In this document: positions 49,803-60,561 of the stretch, piece after piece
Numbering within the stretch: position 1 is the stretch's first letter
Layout: each line of letters starts with the position of its first letter
Origin: Rhyzopertha dominica
Taxonomy: Eukaryota; Arthropoda; Insecta; Coleoptera; Bostrichidae
Direction of reading: 5' to 3'
Length of the DNA: 64,000 nt
Assembly (NCBI GenBank): GCA_025024175.1
Contig: QCXZ01000137.1
Span: 20,026,001 to 20,090,000, forward strand
The notes under the pieces: generated by a model
Database searches by the model: none
The model's input: the letters and a program-made list of their open reading frames with translations, nothing else
Told to the model about the DNA's origin: nothing
Translations under genes and position numbers: made by a program

Positions 49803-50834
49803 TAGGGTGTTAGACGTCCCCTATTTCCGGGGAACGTTCCCGATTTGTTTGGTCCCCGGAGTGTCCCCGAAATTTCGTCACTAAAAACATATTATTAAAA
49901 AAAAAGGTTGGTAAGGTTTTAATCTTTCATATCTAGGGACAAAAACTATACTTCGATATCATTACAGTATCGATACTTTTCATTAGATGCCAAGTACTTT
50001 TAGCATCATCGATACCTTTTTACAGATAGGTACTTTGGCTGTATCGATACTTTAATGCGGGTATCGTATCGGCAAGAGTTTATTGCAGCAATTTAGTAAC
50101 GAAGAGTACAAGAACAAAAAAGATTTTATTTGTCTTTAGAAAACAATCTGCATAAATTGAGATTTTAAGTACTGGGTATCTGAAAGTGTCTACAATCAAC
50201 AATAATGTGGTACTACTTCTAGCTAATACTACTGATGACTGTTAGAATAGCATCTTTTAAATAAAGTAATTATTACTTAACATTGATATCAATTTACCAT
50301 AGAATACATCTAGATTAGGGGATACATTTGACACGTACACTTACTATTTCCAGATTATACAATTGAGTGTTAGGTTGAAATATTATTACCTAATTATGAC
50401 AAAATAGTATCATCATATCTGTAGCTGTGTTAGTGTTATATGTTTTGGAAGCATCAAGATGAATTATATTCATTTAAAATATGTATGTGCACATACTATA
50501 TATACCGATATTATTTTGTTTCGATCCTGTAAATCGTCGATATACTAATCCGATTCCCGTACGGTAGCGTATTCCTATTCATATTTTGTTTTATAGTATA
50601 CAGCATAAAACATAAAATTACAAATTACGGCGTTTATTGTCTTTTAATTTGCACGCATAAACTAGCGAATATATATGCAATAAGATTTATTTATTTAAGA
50701 AATTTAATGTGTTTAGTATTAAAAATTCGATTATGCTGAAAATGCTGGCAGAACAAATGTATCTCTTTTGCGCATACCTCAGTAGCACCCTTTTCTGCGT
50801 CCCCGGATTAAATTTTGAAAATCCGGTCATCCTA
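49803..50834. mobile_element. non-autonomous hAT-like element with target duplication
   Basis: Ends tagggtgttagac (49803) and inverted tcatccta (ending 50834) resemble hAT termini of the TAGGGTGxCC type. Flanks gtgtactt (49795-49802) and gtgtattt (50835-50842) match at 7/8, the 8-bp duplication size of hAT elements. The left subterminal region has ccccggaa-type motifs. Positions 49955-50070 carry repeated tatcgatac words, probably transposase-binding subterminal repeats. No transposase frame is inside, so it depends on enzyme from elsewhere. Confidence 0.65.
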
Positions 50835-51011
50835 GTGTATTTTTACTTGCAGAGTGTCCACACTTAGGCTTCCATCAGAAGCATTTTGGAAAGTTAACAT
50901 AATTTTGAGATAAAATTTGTACACTTAACATTCGGCGGAGGCGCCAGATGAATGAAAATATTCCACAAGATATCGGACATCCGCTTATATCATAAGTTGA
51001 CATTAACTTCA

Positions 51012-51055
51012 TTATTTTAAATGGAATACCCTTTATATTATTACATTTTACTACA
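51012..51055 (+). repeat. dispersed repeat, copy 2 (aaatggaataccct motif)
   Basis: Close match to 7508-7550 over about 40 bp (attattttaaatgga core). Confidence 0.5.
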
Positions 51056-51230
51056 TTCCTACATATTATTTCATTTTTTAAATAGAATGCAATAATTATT
51101 GTATCACTGAGATAATTAAATTTCCTTTCTCTTGATATAAACTTGTTTGTAACGGTTTTTCACCAAATAAAAAATATTTGCTCTTTTTTGTTTTTATTCA
51201 AACAATCGAAGCTTAGTTAGCTTAGCTTAG

Positions 51231-51795
51231 TATTTGAAACTTTAATAGCAGCGGTTGTTTAGAAAGACTACTGTGTCTACTACTTCGTCCTGTATTGCTC
51301 CTGCAATAATAAAGACATTATTATTATTATTAAATAAAGTCTCGAAAAAGAGGGAACATTGAAGAGATTCAATATTTTGTCACCATTGATGCGTAAATAC
51401 TTATTTATTTTATACGGGAAATGAAAACACATGAAGAATGATAAACTAACAATAAGTAAGAACAGCAATATAAACAGCATTTTCTATGGACATGGACAAA
51501 AAATTAATTTAAATTAATTTAGAAGTTGTCACGTATTCGAACTCCTGTTAAATTAATGTGAATTATTTTCTTTCACCATGTTTTCTAAACTGTGTTTACG
51601 TTTACATTGCTGTTTTTGTATATTGTTAGTGTTATCCTTCTGTATTTGTTTTCATTTCCCCTATAAAATAAATAAGTATCTACGCATCAAAGGTTGCAAA
51701 TATGTTGACACTCTTTCATTTTATCTCTTATGTAAAAAATTTATTTCTACACAATGGTTTTTCTAAACAAACGCTGTTACTAATGTGTCAAAATA
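51231..51795. mobile_element. 565-bp foldback/palindromic element
   Basis: Left arm about 51231-51500 and right arm about 51565-51795 are imperfect reverse complements. Both arms translate to the same peptide piece (FHFPYKINKYLRI) on opposite strands, which shows the inversion clearly. Outer ends contain agcagcggttgtttagaaa and its imperfect complement. No transposase frame. Flanking duplication not identified. Confidence 0.65.
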
Positions 51796-51799
51796 TTTT

Positions 51800-54700
51800 G
51801 TTTTAACACTGACCTTCAGTTGTTTTAACAATAAACAACAAAGATCAAATCTTTTTTTAATTTGCGAAAACTGTGAGATATCAAAAGAAATGAAATTAAA
51901 TTCTGCGTTTATCAGCGATATAATAATTATATTATTCTACTTAAAGGTAAAGTTGTTGGCATTTGAAATTTGGTGCAAATTAATGCTTATAAAACAGCTT
52001 TGCAGCTTTAGAAAATGTTGAGCTAGGGCTAAAAAGCTTAACACTTAACACGTAATCGCAAGAGAGTAAGAATAAATTGAAAATAGATGGTCAGAACTTC
52101 GAGATCTATTGTTTGACAACAGTTCGAGAAAAGTTCTGGAGATTTATTTTCTAATTTATTCTCATATAAGTATGTTTGACACATCTATACAATATTTTAT
52201 TACTACCGTCCGTCGAGCTTTTTTACAGTGCCATAACTGTAACATCTAGATATATGACGAGCACATTATTTGAACGTATTCGATGAATTAAATTTAAATA
52301 TCGTGCCCTTCACTCTGATATCCTTATTCCATCTCAAGATTTGTCTCTTATTGATTGGTTTATAAAAAATATTCTCGCAAAGTCTTCTCTTTTACAAGTA
52401 ACATGAATTTGACGTAATGCACTGCGTCCTGTCTAATTTGCAGCCAGCAAGACAAAGAGAAAGCCACGCAATGGTTTGTATATTACACACTTTTACATAC
52501 TATTTGCTAATAAATATTCATGTTACCCGAAATTGAGCATTTTATTCTTAAAATTAGTTTCACACGCTCCTTTCTTTAAATTAGGGGCCATTCACCTAGA
52601 AACTTTCAACATTCCTTCACACGCAGGAATCCTGTAAACTCAACAAAAGAAACTGTAGTACGGGATGGATTATCTTGCTTCCTTGGTTTCCGCTCCAGTC
52701 GTCCACAATGCATGGGGTAATCCCCGAAGCCCTGTTCCATACGTAAACAGTTCTTTAACCCTCGTTGTTCATATCCCCAGGTAGTTCTTTATTTGCTCTT
52801 CCTAATCCGATTCCTGTTCCGCTTTAAGACAGGATTGTGGTCGGGAACACCAATTATGTGGTGTTCTAAAACGGTGCCGTATAGTTGCTTAGGTTCGTTG
52901 ACATTCACAATTATTATTGAAATGTAAAAATTATATCATTATCTGAATCATTTAGCAAGTATTATTTTTACACTAATTTGCCTTTATAGAACTTTAATTA
53001 TTTGGCAGCAAATTTGGTATTAGGTTATTATTTATTAATTTTTTTCTGCATGTATATCTGCTATGCTTCCATTTCTAAATTTGCCTCTAAACTGCGTTTC
53101 ATTGAATATCTTATTGATCACATTCAGATCGAGCGTTTTAGCGTTACTAAAATTTTAGTATTTTAGACGTAATAAATAATTACTAAAAAGGTAAGGGTAA
53201 TTACATGCATAACGATAGGTTTTTGTATAGTAACTTCTTATGGTCCTAGTAATGCATACTTAAGAAATATAGCTACCCTTTTACCCTTCATAAGGTTAAT
53301 GCAGATATTTTATTAAACCTGTGCAATTGGAATAATGGCTGAAAGACGCCTTTCAAAATACTCTGTATAAGTACTAGACTGTTGGAATTAAAAAAAAACC
53401 GTTTTGAGCTTCCCTATTTTGAGAATGATGATATATTTTAATGACCACTTTAACGACCGGAATGATGTTATTTTGGAAAAATAATAACTAAAACGTTTGG
53501 TGCAACAGTTTTATCATGCCTAATAAAATTTTTCATCGCCGTACTGGAATTCAGACAATTATATTATAATAATCTATAAACAAATACCTAGATGTCTAAT
53601 TATTACAGGAATTACATGAAACGCAGCATCTTCCAAACAACTACTCACTTCAATTAACTTTGTAACCTTCCCTATTTTAGCTCTAAAGTTTAATGTTTTA
53701 AAACAAATTAAAGCTGCTGGTAATTTCAAATCTATTGTTATTTAAATTAACTTATGCTGTACTATAATTGTAGCTAAGTAAAATACATGTATGATCGCTT
53801 GATTAACAAATATTTCACTTTAAGAAGTTTTCCATGTTTGCTTAGTCCTGGTATAAATATTTTAAATTTATGTAGATACCTTAATCAAATAAATAACTTT
53901 AGAACTGAATCCAATTTATTCGGTGTCTACCTTTTTTTGGCAAGTATAGTTCTAATATTATCAATTTATTGCTATTTGAAAAATTTTGTTTGAAGTACAT
54001 TAAACTTTTTATTTATTTGTATAAAAAATATATTTTACATTGACGCTTTGGTTAAATTTTTAGACTAAGTTAACAATTATTTTGTATTTACTTTGGCATT
54101 TATCTTAGGTCCAGAATATTTTACAAAAAAGATTGAACTACTATTTTCTTTACAAATTTCCGTCAAACTTCGTGAAATTAATAATAATAGATGCATATCC
54201 TACACTTACTATTGTGTCATGAATGGATAAATTATGCCTTCAAATTTAAACTAATAGTGCACGGTCGCATTTCTATAACATCTCCACAAATCTTTAAATG
54301 TTTGGCCGAGCATATAAAAATTTATTTAACCGTTTGTAGACATAGACTATAAACCTACTATATGTATTTACCGATTGTCTTCATGAATTTCCGACTATGA
54401 GTACGAAATAATAATAAAAAACAAGAGATCTAATGACACTTTTAAGCATTAACTATTTCTGAATAGCTAGTTTTATACTATACTGTAGCTTAATTTTGAC
54501 TATTTGTCACAATAATGTAATGATTTCAAAATTTCTGTGGTGGCAGTTTGTTTATGTGATAATAAATTATTAGCTAACGAATAATTTGTGGTAACATTGT
54601 CCGTATTTGTATATTTATCGAATTATTTAAATGTTAATTTTCTTTAATTAATTACGATCTTCCTATTTGTTTAATATAAGATTGAATAGAATATAGTCAT

Positions 54701-55900
54701 TACATGTAAATGTATGGACCCGGAATGATTTAAAACTGAAATTTTTGTTGCGGACAGTATTTAATTCAGACGAGGCATATGATTCAGATAAACTAAGCCT
54801 GACCAGTAAACCCTAGAGGATAACAAATTTCTATATTTCCTTATTGTAAATGGTGCTGGAACCAGGTCCTTCTTAAAAACCCAGTTTTTCTTCCTCCAAT
54901 TTTGAAATATTACTCTGTTATCGCTTAACCACAAAAAAGGGATATTTTGTATATCCATCTTCTCATTATGGAAAATTCACCATTTTAAGTTTAACGGATA
55001 TGAGCCACTTATGTTCATTGTATTTAATTTCGTTTATAATTAACACTAATAGTTTGGTATTTTTCTTTAATTTTTGGTCCAATGTGCAATTGGTAAAGAA
55101 CTTAGCTTATTGCCTTTATAAATCAGCAGCCATTTTAATGCCTCATGAGGAGTCTAAAAATAAGCGTCGTTCATTCGAATAGTACTTTTGTAATCCTACT
55201 GCAAGTTTTAAACGACAAATATCAGTACAATGCATAAAATCATTCCCTTCACAAAAAGAGCAAGTAACTCTTTCTCTTGTAACGCAATATGATATTTTGG
55301 TTTCTTTTGTTACGAAACTACTTTGCTTTAACCAGAAAGCAGGAAATTCAGATGCAATTTAGACAATCCAAGGTTTCTAAGTCATTAAGTTTTTTTTTGA
55401 TTCCATGGTTTTAGTTCGAATGCATTGTCTTGATTAAAACCGCCAATCTCACTATTGTGACTTACATAGCTTTGTTTGTTAGACGTGTCAGAATACTATT
55501 TAGATATACATGGTTGTGGTATAAATTCATTGCTAAAACTCCAGACAGACCAAATCAAATCGCAATTTAGGGAATACCAGCTAGAACCGAGGCTAGAACG
55601 GTTATTTTAGTTAATTCCTGTTATATTCACAGAGTCGTGATGATTTAGGGGTTGACGTTGAAAGATGGTATTTTCTGAATAGCCCATAAACGTGAATCTT
55701 TCACACAGCTTTTTTTACACACCACAATAGGGATTTTGTTTTGTATTTGCTAATTCAAATCCGTAATAGTCAAAATACACTTGTTTCCAAAGTCCGACCG
55801 CAGCTTATTCATACAACAGCTCTCGGAGTTATCCATAGTTGAAATGTTGTCGCCTACTGCCTGTTNAAGGTCTATAATATTATATGTTTGTGCCGCTTCT
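51800..55900. other. AT-rich stretch within the putative intron
   Basis: No supportable gene. Positions 52600-52870 are GC-richer and could be regulatory. The short hydrophobic open frames (for example 53787-53993) are typical of chance in AT-rich DNA. Confidence 0.45.
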
Positions 55901-55909
55901 ACTATTAGT

Positions 55910-56443
55910 CCAGTCAAAATAGACATTCGAGTTCGGAAAAATTCGCATAGAGCTGAAAATTGGTAGAGATGTTAAATACATCATTAGAAAGTGCGAAATT
56001 TACGTTTTTTCCGTTTTTCACGAAAGCGGTAATTTTTATCGTAAAAATAGTTGAGACCAAAGTTGTAGATTATTTTCAATTCTATGAAATGTACATCACG
56101 TCTACAGACTGCATTTAAGTACATACTACTTCAGATATTAATTTTTCAAACTTTCAAATGACGATATCTCACGAACGGTGAGTCGTACGAAAAAAAAGTG
56201 TTTATATGATAGAGAATTGTATAATCTACAACTTTGGACTCGACCATTTTTACGATAAAAATTACCGTTTTCGAGAAAATTCGAAAAAAAAATCGCACTT
56301 TTGACCTAAATTTTTTTGCAGAAGAGGAATCGATGGGGATTTTCGGCATTTTGTTTCTAATGCTGTATTTAACATCTCTACTAATTTTCAGCTGTTTGCG
56401 AATTTTTCCGAACTTATGACTTTTTTTTGTCTGTTATGACTGG
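55910..56443. mobile_element. 534-bp inverted-repeat DNA element
   Basis: ccagtcaaaatagaca at the left end and its inverted copy (tgttatgactgg) at the right end begin long imperfect arms (about 55910-56088 and 56206-56443). The arms share blocks such as gttcggaaaaattcgca, gagatgttaaataca and ggtaatttttatcgtaaaaat. Center 56090-56205 is unique. No clear target duplication; the similarity may run a few bases further out. Non-coding. Confidence 0.65.
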
Positions 56444-56449
56444 ATTATA

Positions 56450-57755
56450 TAGCAGTCGCCGATGCAAGTCTGTTGGGAAGACAGACAGTTTTGAATTGCA
56501 TAGCTAGAATGTTTATGAATAAACTGTAGTCTGACGAATTCAAACAAAATTTCTGAATGTATACTTTCAAAAACTATTTCTATTGTTTACACAGCTTCTT
56601 CCTGGCGATATAAATGTTGAAATTTTTAAGATTCTAAAACTTACTGATGTTTTATATTAAATATGTCATCAAACCCAGACAATAGGCAAATTTTGCAAAT
56701 TGCGATAGACCATTAAAGGTATTTTCGAGCTTGTTCGCGTGCTGTGACAACTTTCAGCATGCGTACAAACTAGAAAAAAAAACCGCTGCAAATTAAATCA
56801 ATACTTCCACGTCCAATTGTCAAAATGACATTTATGTTTTTATTTCTTATACTATACGATTAGTAATCATGTTTTGAACATTTTTTCTCTCTACACATTT
56901 TTTCTAAGACAAACAGTCCTCGTGCTACTAGCAAAAATATATAAATTTTAAAATCGTTTTTTTCCAAATAACTCGGAAATTATTATCTTAACAAAAAAAT
57001 TACAACAGTGCTTTCTGTACGAAAATTTGATTTTCTACATAATACCAAAATTTAAAAAAAAATCGTACGAGCAGGATTCAAAATAGGTTTTTTGGAAATA
57101 TATCGAAAATGTAAGACACTTTTTGTGAGAAATTTTATTTCCTATCTGATGATATTTTCATTTTTTGAATATATATTATATATTCGGAGATATTTAGGAA
57201 AAACCGTTTTCTTTAAGTGACGCTTTTTTGCTAATATCTTCTAAACAGTTTGCTGCACCGAAAATTTATAAGAGCAAATAATACTCGCAGTTATACTACT
57301 AATCACATACTAAAGCGAAAAAAATAAAAATTTGCAAAAAGGGTTAATTTCGCCCCCTTCCAGATACCCCACTTACCCCACAAACAATAGGTCGCTTTGG
57401 GTAGTTGAGATTTATAAGTTTGCCACATTTCAAGTTCATATATTAAGTTTTTGTTTTTTTGTGTTTTCGACCATTTTAAAGCGAATGAGCAAATAAAAAA
57501 TTTTGAAAATTTTTTTCATGACAATACTTCCCATCCGTTGGATGTGGAAGTAATAGCATTTATCTGTAACCGTAAAATTTTATTGTTGGTATACTTAAAA
57601 AAACCTTCAAAATCAGTGTCATTGATTACAATAGTTAATAATCTCGTGCAACAGAAAAAAGCGAATTTTGCTAATATGTATTTTTTCACAGTATAACAGA
57701 TTGCATTTGAATGAAAACTTAAATTTTGACGAATGGAGTAAAACGATTATTCGTT
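56450..57755. other. AT-rich stretch, transposon-like style
   Basis: No gene. Repeated 'ataactcggaaat', 'tatatcgaaaa' and 'gatatttagg' words and a cccacttaccccac block (about 57368-57380) resemble the interior of insect DNA transposons, but I could not find paired ends. Confidence 0.35.
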
Positions 57756-57763
57756 TGTTTTAG

Positions 57764-58077
57764 GTCGGCCGTACAAAGGCAACAAGAAAGATTTCAGTCG
57801 GTTCTACGACGAGGAAGATGGCGAGTCGGAACTCCTCCGTCTGGTGCGTCGCCTCAGCACCGACCATGTGAAGAAAATGGGCGCAAACGTCAGCCGGCAT
57901 TCGGCCAAAGGTTTGTCCGGAAGACGGTCACAGTCCAGCGGCAGCATCTGCAATGGAAAGGGTAGGCATTCCGGCGAGCAGAAGATCTGCGGCAGCTTGC
58001 CTAGCTACCTGGACGACAGAGAGAACGGCGGCTGCAATAATAACCATCACGATTGTGAGAAACCTCCACTTGATGAA
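57764..58077 (+). CDS. internal coding exon of an unrecognised gene (exon 2)
   Basis: A 314-bp GC-rich exon lies between a strong acceptor (tcgtttgttttag, ending 57763) and a strong donor (GTAAGT at 58078). It enters in phase 1 and leaves in phase 0. It encodes a hydrophilic segment beginning (G)RPYKGNKKDFSRFYDEEDG, then SELLRLVRRLSTDHVKKMG, followed by a Ser/Gly/Arg-rich stretch (SGRRSQSSGS) and an Asn/His-rich end (CNNNHHDCEKPPLDE). With the candidate first exon, this is residues 19-123. RRLS (serine about residue 50) fits a PKA-type phosphorylation site. There is no signal peptide or membrane segment; it looks like the cytoplasmic N-terminus of a larger protein whose remaining exons I cannot locate. 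Family not recognised. Confidence 0.7.
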
Positions 58078-59100
58078 GTAAGTTTTTTTTTTCCAGCTTC
58101 AACTCGATATTTTTAGAGGCATTTCATTCTAAGCAAAATATGAATTGACCGTCGTCTGACCAAATTGAGTTAGGTACTAAACTCAGGGCCGCATTAATAT
58201 ACCTGTGTAACCTAAGTAGATACTGCATTTCACACCGTTCATCGTTCGATCACTTTTTTATGCGTTAAGGCAGGTAGCATACTGTTTGAAACAAAATAAA
58301 ATAACATTATCTACACTAAAACTAATTCTAAATAATGTTGGGGATTGGAAATAAAGTACTTTAAAAAACCTTCGAAGATATTATTAATTAAGAAAAAGAA
58401 ACCGCCAAATTTTTGTTTCAATCCGGAGAATGAATCAGAAGAAATAAAAGAAGCTGAATATCAAATCCATAAGGGCCAAGATTAGCCTAAAATTACTAAG
58501 TTGTACATGTAAAGTGTTTAATTTTTTTTTAGATTTTTGAAAGAAAAAATCCGAATGTGAAGTATTGTTATTAAAAAAATCCATTATTACACACCCAAAT
58601 ACTTAAAAAGTATTAAGTTTCGGATTAAACAACGAAAAACGGTTTCTTTAGTTTTTTTTCATAGAATTGAATGATGTAATCAGTTTTTTAATTCGTTTAA
58701 TAATTTTACCAATTTATTGACTACTGAAAAATTCATGGTTGCAAGAGTCGTTTTTTTCTTTTCATTTTTGAGCATGTTCTTAAATCGTGACCATAGGTTT
58801 AAAGAAAGGTATGCTTTCACCCAATTTCATTAAAATTGGATTATTTTTGTAGAAATAAAAAAGAAAATAAGAAGAATGTCGATTTTTCACATTTTCCTCG
58901 GAAATTTCAAGGTAATGTTAAAAAAGTAACCAGACAGAAGTTATTGATTTTTTCATTATCTAGGACTTTTGTATTAGATAATTTTACTTTTGACGTCAAC
59001 TTTCGCCGAAAAACGCGAAAATACGATTTTTCTCACCTTTTCAACCCGCTCAAAATAACCCTGAACTCCCCTGCTTATGCTTTTTTGTTTTTTCCATTTA
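58078..59100. other. intronic or intergenic AT-rich stretch
   Basis: Starts with the exon donor. No further exon seen. The part 58720-59090 has transposon-like style (ttcgccgaaaaacgcgaaaa) adjoining the next element; the open frame 58836-59156 runs through it and into the transposon end, so it is not a gene. Confidence 0.4.
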
Positions 59101-60281
59101 TTATACAGGACGTCCCTCATTATGTGGGCAACCTCCCGGAATCTGAAAGCTGGTGAAAAAATAACATTATTTTACAGTATAACTTTTTCTGAAATAACGC
59201 CCGCCTACTAAGATATTCACTCTTAAGCATGGGGGAAAAGAAACTGTTTTCCAAAAATATCCCTTAAACGGGGGATGTAATTTAAAACAGGTAAGTATTT
59301 TTTCAAAATATCTGTTTTTTTATCTTTGGGCCTTATAATAAAAGAGATACTCTTTCTTCATGCGGCTAAAATTGACCCTTTTCGAGAAAATTGCATTTGA
59401 ATGTTAAGGTTCATATTTTCACTGCTCAACTAAATCATTTATTTTTATCAAATTGGCCATGATAAATAATAAAATTGTGTTAGTTGTTACCATTACATGG
59501 ACATTTTGGTAACACCTTACATTACTTGTTACAAAATTTTTATGTAATAATAATGTAATATTCATATAAATGAGTACGCTGACATGCATATCGTGATTTA
59601 CTATAATCGAAACTTCTTATTTTGAAAATCGCCTATTGTAACGATTATGATTTTTATTTTAAAATGTTAAAATGTTTACAGATATGAGAAATTATCAATC
59701 ACAATTTTTATTATTTATCACAGCCAATTTGATAGCAACAATATTATATTAGTTAAGCAGTAAAAATGTGAGCCCCAAGATTCAACTGCAATTTTCTTGG
59801 AAGGGGTCAATTTTAGCCGCATAAACAAAGTCTTTTTTTAAAATGCATGTCTATGCTGTGTTGTCTGCACCGCAACTAACTGCAGATATATATATTTCGC
59901 TATCATTATAGCTCTTTTTTTGTTTACAGGGCCCAAAGATTTAAAGAATACATATTTTTGAGAAAAATACTTATCCCTTTTAAAGTTAAGGGTTAAAATA
60001 TGGTGTGCTGGCCCTACTTCAGCCCCCCTAAAACATTTATTAAAAAATATGCGTATCATTTTAACGGCTTCAACTTCAAAAAATAATAACTAAAATATGA
60101 TGAAATTACACCAAACAGTCTAAGAGATATTTTTTAAAAACTGTTTTTCTTCCCCCATGTTTAAGAGTGAATATCTCACTAGGTCAGCGTTAAAAAAAGT
60201 TATAAGGAACAATAGTGTTATTTTTACATCAGTTTTTAGATTAAGAGAGGTTGCCCTCATAATGCGGGACACCCTGTATAC
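59101..60281. mobile_element. 1.18-kb foldback DNA transposon with target duplication
   Basis: Terminal inverted repeats of at least 34 bp (59102-59135 and 60247-60280) match at 30/34 and begin tatacagg. They continue as long imperfect arms inward to about 59400 and 59800, with paired blocks such as gcggctaaaattgaccc and ttaagagtgaatatctcac. Flanking ccattta at 59094-59100 and 60282-60288 is a 7-bp direct duplication (8 bp if one mismatch is allowed). No transposase frame is visible, so it is non-autonomous. It sits about 280 bp upstream of the sugar-transporter start codon. Confidence 0.8.
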
Positions 60282-60561
60282 CCATTTAATTTTTTTATTT
60301 TATCTAAAATGAATTGTTTTAGTGGGTCTATATTTTAACGCTGAATATAATTTTTTTAACTCGCATCCTGGGTACCTACTTTAACTGACGTTCATTTTTC
60401 ACACGCTGCCTCCATGCTTCATATAGGAGATGGCATATCTAGTATGTGTTTGTGATGTTCACGTCAATAAATGTCATGCTGACTTCTCACAATTACAATT
60501 AGCATTGTATCCCGTTTTCGCTAAGGCATCGTAGTTTAGTAGTTTTATACGACTTACCACA

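Larger units (their letters stand above)
38635..57763 (+). other. putative 19.1-kb first intron
   Basis: Begins GTAAGG and ends with a pyrimidine-rich tract and ttttag. It contains mariner, hAT, LINE and several foldback elements but no other exon I could place in the same frame. The length is ordinary for a first intron of an insect regulatory or membrane-protein gene. It depends on the exon pairing being right. Confidence 0.4.

Noticed and set aside
57726..57965. Alternative open frame over exon 2 (different frame, Arg/Gln-rich)
   Set aside because: It runs through the splice acceptor and lacks any splice logic; the other frame fits both splice sites and has protein-like composition.
58836..59156. 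106-codon open frame upstream of the transporter
   Set aside because: It continues into the end of the foldback transposon and is AT-driven Lys/Phe/Asn-rich; no family resemblance.
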